A stretch of 8,450 nucleotides of DNA from Methanosarcinales archaeon (GCA_030605805.1 JAUWHQ010000143.1:1-8450), one strand, 5' to 3'. Positions 1-5,487 are shown, counted from the stretch's first letter. Notes: generated by a model from the sequence alone, not told the origin. Translations and numbers: made by a program.

Positions 1-122
1 GGATTAAGCGCTCCAAGTGTGAAGACTGCGTTCTCACCCTTGTTTATAGTATCCTTTGTGCTTTGGAAATACACAGTTGGACCTTTTGCTGAAACCGGGA
101 TAGGCACATCTTTAAACAGAAC
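1..122 (-). pseudogene. 5'-truncated fragment of a secreted or S-layer-like protein, running off the left edge
   Basis: Read on the minus strand from 122 to 1, an open frame of about 40 codons follows a TGA at 125-123. Its translation includes KGPTVYFQSTKDTINKGENA followed by VFTLGALN, which resembles the beta-sandwich segments of methanogen exported and S-layer-associated proteins (family resemblance from memory, not a search). There is no ATG and no signal peptide. An in-frame GTG at 107-105 has no obvious ribosome site. The frame stops being protein-like where the plus-strand frame of the next entry opens (position 116), so two broken genes appear to abut here. The rest of the gene lies left of the window, so I cannot tell a pseudogene from an internal fragment beside a rearrangement. 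Confidence 0.4.
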
Positions 123-469
123 TCACAGCAGAGATTATCCCTGCGATCTCGATGACCGTTCCGACAACAAGCGTTGACTTCGGGAAGGTTGGAGCAGGAA
201 TGAGTTCCGAGAATCGGGTCATCACGGTTGTGAACACTGGAGCCGGATCTGCAAAGGTCTCTGCGATGCTGCTTGAGGCTGGTGCTGGCTTCTACAACGA
301 GTCGCTCAGGCTGAACGGCTGGGATATCGGTGGTTTCTCGGCAGTTGTGCCATCAGACACATCCGATTTCCGGTATGAGTATGAAATTGTCGCAAACCTT
401 GTGGTGCCTGACTGGGCAGGAGGGACATACGATGGAACGATATTCTTCGTTGCGCAGAGTGATTCGTAG
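116..469 (+). pseudogene. 5'-truncated exported beta-sandwich protein
   Basis: The protein-like frame opens right after a TAA at 113-115. Its first residues (TELTAEIIPAISM) read like the interior of a secreted beta-sandwich protein. The first ATG is at 152, which would give 105 residues beginning MTVPTTSVDFGKVGAG. That start falls inside the domain, has no Shine-Dalgarno sequence and leaves no signal peptide. The body has the pattern of archaeal immunoglobulin-like repeats: a VDFGKV strand, an ITVVNTG strand, then GGTYDGTIFFVAQ near the end. It looks like a paralogue of the next gene, which has IEFGVV, LYVINTG and GEYDGSILITA at matching places. Its last 38 bases overlap that gene. I think the 5' end was lost in a rearrangement near 113-122; a short functional protein from 152 is less likely. 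Confidence 0.45.
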
Positions 470-938
470 GGGGATAATCCCCCTCGTCCTTCTTTTTTTG
501 CTGATCCCGCAAGCGTCAGGGATTGGTGTCGGCGCATCACCCGACAGAATCGAGTTTGGCGTGGTGAGCCAGAGGGACGGCGCGATACGAGAACTGTATG
601 TGATCAATACTGGTGATGAGGCAGAGCGGGTTCTGCTCACAGTGGAAGGGGTGGATCTTATCGTGGATCCGCAGGAGTTCGATCTTGATGCAAAGGAGAG
701 CAGAGCTGTGAGCGTCTCGATCGATCATGCGGAGGCTGGCGAGTACGACGGGAGCATACTGATCACGGCTCGTCCATCCGGAGATGACGCAGGTGGGCTT
801 GGTCTTGGAGCCGGTGTCAGGGTGCCGGTCTCGTTTGTTGTGAAGGGTAGCAGTTATATCAAGTTCCTGGCTGCTGAGGGGTTGTTGATCGCCATTGCGG
901 CTGCCATGCTGTTGTGGATGAGGCGTTCGAAAGTGTGA
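432..938 (+). CDS. Small exported, membrane-anchored beta-sandwich protein
   Basis: This is a 168-residue protein of unknown function. I start it at ATG 432, because the resulting N-terminus (MERYSSLRRVIRRG then IIPLVLLFLLIPQASG) is a good signal peptide; upstream starts in the same frame would only add hydrophilic residues ahead of it. The mature part (about 31-140) is a beta-sandwich of the immunoglobulin-like type seen in archaeal cell-surface proteins: PDRIEFGVV, ELYVINTGDEAERVLLTVEG and GEYDGSILITAR. A C-terminal membrane helix (about 147-163, FLAAEGLLIAIAAAMLLW) followed by RRSKV suggests anchoring with the domain facing outward. It overlaps the end of the preceding truncated frame by 38 bases, which suggests translational coupling in the ancestral pair. 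I see no operator array upstream. The topology is well supported; the function is not known. Confidence 0.75.
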   Translation: MERYSSLRRVIRRGIIPLVLLFLLIPQASGIGVGASPDRIEFGVVSQRDGAIRELYVINTGDEAERVLLTVEGVDLIVDPQEFDLDAKESRAVSVSIDHAEAGEYDGSILITARPSGDDAGGLGLGAGVRVPVSFVVKGSSYIKFLAAEGLLIAIAAAMLLWMRRSKV

Positions 939-946
939 ACGGTGTT

Positions 947-1002
947 TTAGGTTTTTTACACTAAACCTAACCTTTTTAGGGTAACTTATTTCCATACCTA
1001 AC
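947..1002 (+). promoter_or_regulatory. Operator-promoter array A, upstream of the 82-aa gene
   Basis: Half-sites: TTAGG 947-951, CCTAA 966-970, TTAGG 976-980, CCTAA 997-1001. These are the +10, +29, +39 and +60 positions of the shared array; the most distal half-site is absent. The first two form the extended inverted repeat TTAGGTTT/AAACCTAA. A TATA-like TTATTT lies at 986-991, between the last two half-sites, so a bound repressor would cover the core promoter. Transcription would be expected to start around 1012-1017 (inference). Confidence 0.8.
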
Positions 1003-1045
1003 ATCTTACTATTCTAAAACAGAAAAAGAGGTGTTATCATAGATT

Positions 1046-1294
1046 GTGAATGCAGCGGGAGATGCGCTCATTGTAGATGCGAAGGAGCACGGGCGGCGGA
1101 TGAAGAGGTTGATGAAGAAGAGTAAAAAACCCGCTCGATACGACAGGGAATTTAGCCGCGAGGAGTGGGCGGGCGTGAGATCGGAGATGGTTTTGATCCG
1201 GTTGTTTGCTCTCTATTTCTGGTGGAATATGAAAGACCTCGAGAAACATCTGGAGAAGATAGTCTCGAAAAGCCATGTTATGGATATTGCATGA
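1046..1294 (+). CDS. 82-aa protein of unknown function under operator control
   Basis: An 82-residue basic protein that I do not recognise. It starts at GTG 1046; GAGGTG at 1028-1033 could be the ribosome site, though 12 bases is a long spacing. An internal ATG at 1100 is an alternative start. Composition is strongly charged, with a Lys/Arg-rich segment (about residues 17-36, KRLMKKSKKP), a short aromatic-hydrophobic stretch (about 50-60, LIRLFALYFWW) and an amphipathic C-terminal helix (KDLEKHLEKIVSK). Codon use looks genuine. A decayed second copy of its promoter, leader and first 40 or so codons lies at 5278-5470. The same DNA also encodes, in the +2 frame, a cysteine-rich peptide conserved between the two copies (see findings), so which frame is translated is not settled. 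Confidence 0.5.
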   Translation: MNAAGDALIVDAKEHGRRMKRLMKKSKKPARYDREFSREEWAGVRSEMVLIRLFALYFWWNMKDLEKHLEKIVSKSHVMDIA

Positions 1295-1331
1295 TGAAAC
1301 ATGCCACAACGGCGGAGCAAAAACCAACAAT

Positions 1332-1387
1332 TTCGGAAAAATCGTTTTTTCCTAATAATATTTGGGGAGAGTATTTACGTACCTAAT
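1332..1387 (+). promoter_or_regulatory. Operator-promoter array G, upstream of the DUF454 gene
   Basis: Degenerate copy of the array at exact spacing: TTCGG 1332-1336 (+10), CCTAA 1351-1355 (+29), TTTGG 1361-1365 (+39), CCTAA 1382-1386 (+60). The TATA-like TATTT is at 1372-1376. The last half-site ends 18 bases before the ATG at 1404, so the transcript should be leaderless or nearly so. The array also decides the start codon of the next gene: an in-frame ATG at 1362 lies inside the core promoter. Confidence 0.7.
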
Positions 1388-1403
1388 AGACACAGATAAT
1401 TCC

Positions 1404-1802
1404 ATGCATAAACGATCGGATCGGATAGCCAGGATACTGCTCAGAACCGCAGGCACGTTGTTCCTGATAATCGGATGCGTGGGGATTATTCTACCGCTTC
1501 TGCCGACCACTCCGTTTCTATTGCTTGCCGCTGTGTGCTATGCCAGAAGCTCGGAGCGGTGGTACCGCTGGATCCTGACCAACCGCTGGTTTGGAGGATA
1601 CATCAGAAACTGGCACGACGGAAGAGGGATTCCGATGAAGACAAAGATCCTATCGATTGCATTTTTAATCCTGACGATAGGATATTCAGCCGTTTTTGTG
1701 GTTCCGTTTTTCATCGGCAGGGTCGCCCTGATCCTGATTGCGATATTTGTTAGCATACACATCCTCTCCTTCCCGACGCGGGAACCGGATGCAGGAGCAT
1801 AG
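1404..1802 (+). CDS. DUF454 (YbaN-family) inner-membrane protein
   Basis: A 132-residue membrane protein of the DUF454/YbaN family. No biochemical function is established for this family, though members often sit beside haem or iron genes. Visible hallmarks: PLLPTTPFLLLAAVCYARSS at about 31-50, a conserved WILTNRWFGGYIRNW segment at 56-70, and the GRGIPMKTKILSIA motif at 73-86. Three hydrophobic stretches (about 12-45 as a hairpin, 81-100 and 104-121) predict a small polytopic protein. I chose ATG 1404 over ATG 1362 because the longer start begins inside the operator-promoter array and its extra residues (MGRVFTYLIDTDNS) do not look like family sequence. It has its own copy of the array, so it should respond with flavodoxin and FeoA. 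It converges on the flavodoxin gene with a 63-base gap. Confidence 0.88.
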   Translation: MHKRSDRIARILLRTAGTLFLIIGCVGIILPLLPTTPFLLLAAVCYARSSERWYRWILTNRWFGGYIRNWHDGRGIPMKTKILSIAFLILTIGYSAVFVVPFFIGRVALILIAIFVSIHILSFPTREPDAGA

Positions 1803-1865
1803 CCGAAGCTGCTTCTGATTCAAAATTAATTAAATATAAAAAATAAAGAAAAGAGTCGAGGCAAG
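1803..1865. terminator. AT-rich convergent intergenic region, probable bidirectional terminator
   Basis: The gap between the convergent DUF454 and flavodoxin genes is mostly A and T (about 1820-1855). Read on the minus strand it gives the T-rich tracts that terminate transcription in many archaea, and a weaker tract serves the plus strand. A short GAAG/CTTC dyad lies at 1805-1815. No strong hairpin is visible. Confidence 0.4.
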
Positions 1866-2309
1866 CTAAAGCGCTTCAGCAACCTTTGATCCCCATGCTT
1901 CTGCGTCTCCGAATGCAGGTTCAACGTCTCCATCGACCTTGAAACTTTCAGTAACGATCAGGGCACCGCTATTCTTGAGTGCATCCTCGAGAATGTCCAC
2001 TGCCTCGCAGAACGTGTCAGGATAATCCTCGCTGTCGCCCGGACCAAAGACCGCTGCCTTCTTGCCTTCCAGAGATACGCCGTCCATCCCATCGTAGAAA
2101 TCGATGAAATCGTCCTGCAACTCACCTTCGCCCCATGTAGAGCAGCCGAATACGATCGCATCATAATCGGCGAGTTCATCAACGCCTGCGTCTGTCACGT
2201 TCTTCACCGTGACATTTGCACCCGCTTGCTTGAGACCTGCTGCCACATGCCCGGAGAGCGCTTCTGTGTTTCCTGTGGTCGAACCATATATCAAAACGAC
2301 ATTTGCCAT
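1866..2309 (-). CDS. Short-chain flavodoxin
   Basis: A 147-residue FMN-binding electron carrier of the short-chain flavodoxin type, cytoplasmic. Flavodoxins can replace low-potential ferredoxin when iron is scarce. The N-terminal beta strand leads into the FMN phosphate loop S10-T11-T12-G13-N14-T15. The 60s loop (GCSTWGEGELQDDF, 55-68) carries the flavin-stacking Trp59, and the 90s loop (FGPGDSEDYPDTFCEAVD, 88-105) carries Tyr96. Length is normal for the family. I start at ATG 2309-2307 because GGGAGGT sits 6 bases upstream; an earlier in-frame ATG at 2336 would only add MHRMKGGTR. The gene has its own array (B) on the minus strand, divergent from DUF3793, which supports regulation by metal supply. 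Confidence 0.95.
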   Translation of the reverse strand: MANVVLIYGSTTGNTEALSGHVAAGLKQAGANVTVKNVTDAGVDELADYDAIVFGCSTWGEGELQDDFIDFYDGMDGVSLEGKKAAVFGPGDSEDYPDTFCEAVDILEDALKNSGALIVTESFKVDGDVEPAFGDAEAWGSKVAEAL

Positions 2310-2367
2310 TCTTGTACCTCCCTTCATTCTATGCATTTTGAATAGAGATTAGAGATGTGTGTGGTAG

Positions 2368-2432
2368 TTAGGTAAATAAATAACAAACCCTAACAAAATT
2401 AGAAAAAACTGTAAAATCCGAAATTGATTAGG
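2368..2432 (-). promoter_or_regulatory. Operator-promoter array B, upstream of flavodoxin
   Basis: This is the only array on the minus strand, and it points at the flavodoxin gene. All five half-sites are present at the standard offsets, read 5'->3' on the minus strand: CCTAA 2432-2428, TTCGG 2422-2418, TCTAA 2403-2399, TTAGG 2393-2389, CCTAA 2372-2368. The TATA-like TTATTT lies at 2383-2378. The copy turns with the gene it serves, which argues for a promoter-bound control site and against a scattered repeat. Confidence 0.82.
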
Positions 2433-2473
2433 TTTTAAGATAAGATTTGAAATCTTCGGTTTTATTCCAAAAT

Positions 2474-2538
2474 TCTAACTTTATTCGGATTCCTGTCCAA
2501 AACCTAATTTTTTTAGGGTAGATTATTTATGTACCTAA
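2474..2538 (+). promoter_or_regulatory. Operator-promoter array C, upstream of DUF3793
   Basis: Five half-sites at exact spacing: TCTAA 2474-2478, TTCGG 2484-2488, CCTAA 2503-2507, TTAGG 2513-2517, CCTAA 2534-2538. The TATA-like TTATTT is at 2523-2528. Arrays B and C stand back to back in the 272-base gap between divergent genes, their outer ends 41 bases apart. Both use the variants TCTAA and TTCGG in distal positions. Confidence 0.82.
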
Positions 2539-2554
2539 ATGGTATAGATATGAA

Positions 2555-2568
2555 TTAGGATAACCTAA
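2555..2568 (+). promoter_or_regulatory. Extra palindrome TTAGG-N4-CCTAA in the DUF3793 leader
   Basis: TTAGG at 2555-2559 and CCTAA at 2564-2568 form an inverted pair 13 bases before the DUF3793 start codon. Its 9-base offset and polarity do not fit the common array. It would lie near or just after the expected transcription start, a place where a repressor could block elongation. It could also be chance in AT-rich DNA. Confidence 0.4.
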
Positions 2569-2581
2569 CACAGGTGATGAT

Positions 2582-3154
2582 ATGAGGTATCTGGTTCACA
2601 GAATCGCGAGGTGCATCGCAGCAACCATTGCAGGCAGGAAACCAGCAACGCTGATGAACATCTCCAATGACATCGGAGGGCTGCTGGATACATGGGATCG
2701 TTACAGGGCAGATATCTTTATCGGATCTGAAATCAATTATTATGAGTTAAAAAGGACAGATAAAAATGCAATTGTTCTATTTTTCAATCATAATCGGTTG
2801 AACGAACTGTTGAAGAACAAATCAGTGAAGAAATTCCTGTCCGAATGCGGATACGAGTCTGATTCCATCGACTACGTACTGGACACGCTCAGGCACAGAT
2901 ATGCCACAGGCAGGTGCCCTCCCGAGATCGGGATATTCCTCGGCATTCCGCTGAAGGACGTTAAAGGGTTTATGGGCAGCAATTCCCTCCGGAATACAAA
3001 ATGCGGAATGTGGCGGATATATGGAGACCCTGAAACATCTGAAAAAAGAATGAACGAATACCGCCGTGCAAGGGACACGATAACCAGACGGCTCTTTTCA
3101 GGAGAGGATCCTGTTAGCATCATCAGAGAGAGCGAATTAGGTTTTTTTGAATAA
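2582..3154 (+). CDS. DUF3793 family protein
   Basis: A 190-residue soluble protein of the DUF3793 family, whose function is unknown. Family hallmarks: NAIVLFFNHNRLNELL (62-77), the FLSECGY segment (85-91), the strongly conserved PPEIGIFLGIPLKDVKGFMG block (113-132), and MWRIYGDPETSEKRMNEYRRARD (143-165). In anaerobic bacteria these genes commonly neighbour flavodoxin, FeoA/FeoB and DUF2325 genes, and the same set occurs here. The ATG at 2582 is preceded by GGTGAT. Array C lies upstream with all five half-sites. The last codons (from 3137) overlap array D of the next gene, so the C-terminal ELGFFE is written over regulatory DNA. The family call is confident; any role in metal response is inferred from context. 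Confidence 0.85.
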   Translation: MRYLVHRIARCIAATIAGRKPATLMNISNDIGGLLDTWDRYRADIFIGSEINYYELKRTDKNAIVLFFNHNRLNELLKNKSVKKFLSECGYESDSIDYVLDTLRHRYATGRCPPEIGIFLGIPLKDVKGFMGSNSLRNTKCGMWRIYGDPETSEKRMNEYRRARDTITRRLFSGEDPVSIIRESELGFFE

Positions 3155-3192
3155 ACCTAATTTTATTAGGGTAGATTACTTGCATACCTAAC
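3137..3192 (+). promoter_or_regulatory. Operator-promoter array D, upstream of the triple-FeoA gene
   Basis: Half-sites: TTAGG 3137-3141, CCTAA 3156-3160, TTAGG 3166-3170, CCTAA 3187-3191. The TATA-like TTACTT is at 3176-3181. As in array A, TTAGGTTT/AAACCTAA forms the upstream inverted repeat and the most distal half-site is missing. The first 18 bases overlap the end and stop codon of DUF3793. This lets the FeoA gene have its own promoter even though it follows in the same direction. Confidence 0.82.
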
Positions 3193-3249
3193 GATACATC
3201 TTATGATCAGACCAGTAAGGTCAATAAACCCAAAAGGGAGGTATATAAA

Positions 3250-3957
3250 ATGAAATCATTGAAAGACGTGGAGCCTGAGACGACGGTGGTCGTCAAGGAG
3301 ATCACCGGTGGTCTTGATGTCAAAGAGCACCTCGAGGAGCTCGGCGTGAAGGAAGGAGTCGAACTCGATGTGGTGGCAACCGAGCCCGTGCATGTGCACT
3401 GGGGACCGATCTCCCTGGCGATGGGAGATCAGGAGATGATCATAGCCCGCGGATGGGCTGATAAGATCTATCTGGAGACGGGAGGGGCGGTACTCCCGCT
3501 GCTCCGACTGGAGGAAGGTGACAGAGGAACTGTCAGGTCAATCGAAGGTGGAAAGGATTTCGAAGGTTTTCTTTCCGGATATGGCATCGTAAAGGGAAGC
3601 GATCTGACATTCCTGCGCCATATTCCGGATCGTACCGTGGTGTTTGCAGTCGATGGTGCGGAGATTAGAATGGGTGAAGGTCAGGCATCGAAGGTGTTTG
3701 TGATCAAGGATGGGAAATCCATCCAGATCAACTACTTAAAAGAGGGTGAAAAGGCTGAGGTGGAGAAGATCGTTGGTGGAACCCACATCAAAGAGAAGTT
3801 TGGAGAGCTCGGACTCAAAGAGGGCTCTGAGATAACCCTGCTCAGAAAAGAAACGCCGGCGCCTGCTCCCAGAAGAGGCACATACATACTTGCAAAGATG
3901 GGGGAGCAGTTGATCACCATCGGTCACGGTCTGGCTGAGAAAGTGCTGGTCGAGTAG
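3250..3957 (+). CDS. Triple FeoA-domain protein
   Basis: A 235-residue cytoplasmic protein made of three FeoA (SH3-like) domains in tandem: about 1-77, 81-153 and 158-235. A single FeoA is usually about 75-85 residues. Each domain begins with a short strand and a turn rich in Glu/Gly, then has the helix pattern seen as HLEELGVKEGVEL (27-39), FLSGYGIVKGSDL (107-119) and KFGELGLKEGSEI (183-195), and ends with a strand such as LAEKVLVE. FeoA assists the ferrous-iron transporter FeoB, and FeoA-like domains also occur at the C-terminus of DtxR repressors. No FeoB is in the window, so this could serve a distant FeoB or act as a sensor or adaptor. The middle domain is the most divergent. The ATG is preceded by GGGAGGT at good spacing. 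Array D gives it its own metal-type promoter. Confidence 0.88.
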   Translation: MKSLKDVEPETTVVVKEITGGLDVKEHLEELGVKEGVELDVVATEPVHVHWGPISLAMGDQEMIIARGWADKIYLETGGAVLPLLRLEEGDRGTVRSIEGGKDFEGFLSGYGIVKGSDLTFLRHIPDRTVVFAVDGAEIRMGEGQASKVFVIKDGKSIQINYLKEGEKAEVEKIVGGTHIKEKFGELGLKEGSEITLLRKETPAPAPRRGTYILAKMGEQLITIGHGLAEKVLVE

Positions 3958-3965
3958 ATGAACAC

Positions 3966-3988
3966 GAGCCCGGTGATAAATCGGGCTC
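3966..3988 (+). terminator. Hairpin between the FeoA and DUF2325 genes
   Basis: A perfect 7-base stem GAGCCCG (3966-3972) and CGGGCTC (3982-3988) encloses a 9-base loop, 8 bases after the FeoA stop. Only AAATACTTTA follows, with no run of Ts, and the next gene's ribosome site starts about 10 bases later. It may be an attenuator, RNA-processing site or mRNA-stabilising stem and need not be a full terminator. Confidence 0.5.
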
Positions 3989-4012
3989 AAATACTTTAGG
4001 GGGAATGTAATC

Positions 4013-5170
4013 GTGTCAGAGAGAAGGATATGGGAATTTAAAAATCAAACGGTATGCACAATCCTTGGGCTAACATTTGATGAAAAGGAACTTGGTGCGA
4101 TTTTCAAGAAACTGAAACTGAGTCAGGACGGAATCACGGCTTATGAGATGCATGGAATCCTTGTTCAGGCATGTGGCACCCAGAACAAAACATCCAGACA
4201 GCTGGATAAGATACTGAAGGATCGATTTGAAGAATACAGGGAAGAAGTCAAGCGCATACCCCAGAAGGAGATTTATAGATATATCGAGGATGGAAACGGT
4301 ATGGATATCCCTCTTCCTGCTCTTGTCTGGTTTGCTGTGCGGGGTCATCATGAAGATATCGACGAGATCGAGGCGATGGTTTTTGCTGTCACACATATAT
4401 GCGGGCACCGGGCATTGCGATTATATGATGCGCTCAAAAGAGCACTGCCTGATAGCAGACCGGAATATGTTATGAAAGAACTGAACGAGGCTCTGAGATC
4501 AAACGAAAAACTCCAGACGAAGTGTAACAGATTGGAATGGAAAAGAGAGCAGTTTAAATCAGAGATCGAATCCATTAAAGAGGATAGATCAAGAATTAAT
4601 ACTGTGATGGAGGAGCAGAAGCAGTTGAACAGACAACTAACAAGCGATCTCAAGAGACTTGGTGGTGAGAGTGCGCTCGGTCAGATCGAGGATCTGAAGA
4701 AGGAGATCGATCTTTTGACCGAAGAGGTGACGATATTGACCGATGAACTGCTAAAACGGGGCAGAACATACAATATGACACCCAGTGAACTGGTAGGGAT
4801 TGATCCGGTTTCGGAATCGGATATTGAAGATAATGGGAATGGTGTTGATCTGAATGGTATGAGGGTGGCTTATGTTGGCGGAGTGGAATCGCTCATGCCG
4901 CATTATAGGGATGCGGTCGAATCCCTTGGTGGCACATTCTGCTACCACTGCGGGCGGTGCATACAGGGAAGAAAGGAGATAGAAAACCTTGTTGATGGAA
5001 CAGATATAATATTCTGTCCTGTGGATATAAACAGCCACAATGCATGTAGCTATGTCAAGAAGGCATGTAAAATGAGAAATAAAAAATGCCATTTCCTTCG
5101 CAGTTCGAGCATCAGCATGCTAATCAGGGAACTGGGGAATCATGCTGAAAAATATGATTATACATCATAG
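4013..5170 (+). CDS. Coiled-coil protein with C-terminal DUF2325 domain
   Basis: A 385-residue cytoplasmic protein. Residues 1-150 are a helical region I do not recognise. Residues 155-250 form a long coiled coil rich in Glu, Lys and Leu. Residues 283-375 are a DUF2325 domain: MRVAYVGGVESLMPHYRDAV, GGTFCYHCGRC, DGTDIIFCPVDINSHNACSYVKKACK and CHFLRSSSISML. The function of DUF2325 is unknown; it often accompanies FeoA and DUF3793 in anaerobes. The stretch C310-x2-C313-x2-C316 with H312, plus H342, C345, C352 and C359, could bind metal or a cluster (inference). It starts at GTG 4013, 8-12 bases after AGGGGGA. No array precedes it and it follows FeoA by 55 bases, so it is probably co-transcribed through the hairpin at 3966-3988. 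Confidence 0.8.
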   Translation: MSERRIWEFKNQTVCTILGLTFDEKELGAIFKKLKLSQDGITAYEMHGILVQACGTQNKTSRQLDKILKDRFEEYREEVKRIPQKEIYRYIEDGNGMDIPLPALVWFAVRGHHEDIDEIEAMVFAVTHICGHRALRLYDALKRALPDSRPEYVMKELNEALRSNEKLQTKCNRLEWKREQFKSEIESIKEDRSRINTVMEEQKQLNRQLTSDLKRLGGESALGQIEDLKKEIDLLTEEVTILTDELLKRGRTYNMTPSELVGIDPVSESDIEDNGNGVDLNGMRVAYVGGVESLMPHYRDAVESLGGTFCYHCGRCIQGRKEIENLVDGTDIIFCPVDINSHNACSYVKKACKMRNKKCHFLRSSSISMLIRELGNHAEKYDYTS

Positions 5171-5180
5171 CATCGTTGCC

Positions 5181-5260
5181 CGGCGTTCAAGGGAGGGGAT
5201 TCGGATGAAGACAACTATCATGTCGATTACCTTGTTCTTCCGCCATTCAATTCCGATTAT
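5181..5260 (+). pseudogene. Probable scrap of a second DUF454 gene
   Basis: DNA at about 5190-5240 resembles the internal stretch of the DUF454 gene around 1620-1672. The frame through ATG 5205 reads GIRMKTTIMSIT, against GIPMKTKILSIA at residues 75-86 of the intact protein. The match then fades into RHSIPIIGYFLKT and a stop inside array E. No ribosome site or start belongs to it, and nothing of the rest of the gene is visible. It suggests an ancestral order of DUF454, array, 82-aa gene, but the match is short. Confidence 0.35.
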
Positions 5261-5277
5261 TGGGTATTTTTTAAAAA

Positions 5278-5314
5278 CCTAACTTTGTTAGGGTAGATTA
5301 TTTCCATACCTAAC
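5278..5314 (+). promoter_or_regulatory. Operator-promoter array E, upstream of the decayed 82-aa gene copy
   Basis: Half-sites CCTAA 5278-5282, TTAGG 5288-5292 and CCTAA 5309-5313 with TATA-like TTATTT at 5298-5303. Only the proximal three half-sites remain; at the expected +10 place (5259) there is only ATTGG. From 5290 to about 5326 it is nearly identical to array A and its leader, so this is a duplicated promoter. Confidence 0.75.
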
Positions 5315-5470
5315 ATCTTACTATTATAAAGCACAAAAGGAGGTGTGTTATCATAGATTGTGAATGCAACGGAAGATGCACTCATTGCAGATGCAAGGAG
5401 CGGGTGGCGGGCGAAGAGGTTGATGAAGAGGAATGAGAAACCCGCTTGATATAACAGGGAATGTAATCGC
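5315..5470 (+). pseudogene. Nonsense-mutated copy of the 82-aa gene
   Basis: This aligns with about 1003-1160 at high identity, starting in the leader (shared TTATCATAGATTGTGAATGC). The frame from GTG 5360 reads 29 codons, matching the first 30 of the intact gene with one codon lost, and then hits TGA at 5447-5449 where the intact gene has CGA. Similarity continues past the stop for 9 or so codons (Tyr, Asn/Asp, Arg, Glu, Arg) and then ends, so the 3' half is gone. Copy 2 has a better ribosome-site sequence (GGAGGTG) than the intact copy. In the alternative +2 frame the cysteine-rich peptide is fully open here, 5359-5436, and ends in the same VDEEE pattern before the stop. Confidence 0.6.
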
Positions 5471-5487
5471 AAACTTTGTATCTGCTC

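Noticed and set aside
330..431. Longer start for the exported protein at ATG 330
   Set aside because: It would place 34 polar residues ahead of a clear signal peptide and overlap the upstream frame by 140 bases.
947..970. TTAGGTTT/AAACCTAA at 947-970 and 3137-3160 as simple intrinsic terminators of the upstream genes
   Set aside because: Stems are AT-rich and weak, and the positions match the fixed offsets of the array exactly. Some termination at the T-tracts is still possible.
537..1004. 155-aa minus-strand frame, and a similar 106-aa one at 5257-5577, sharing an MLGMEI-YP-KVRF stretch
   Set aside because: The shared peptide is only the antisense reading of arrays A and E with their leaders. 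The first frame also lies opposite a well-supported exported protein. Similarity comes from the duplicated promoter.
1031..1048. In-frame TAG as a possible pyrrolysine codon (GTG-TTA-TCA-TAG upstream of GTG 1046, repeated at 5347)
   Set aside because: It is conserved in both copies, but the GTG would overlap or touch its own ribosome site, and the conservation is explained by the recent duplication of the whole leader. No other in-frame TAG in the window interrupts a clear gene.
1362..1403. Longer start for the DUF454 protein at ATG 1362
   Set aside because: That ATG lies within the array core between TTTGG and the TATA-like box, and the added residues do not resemble the family.
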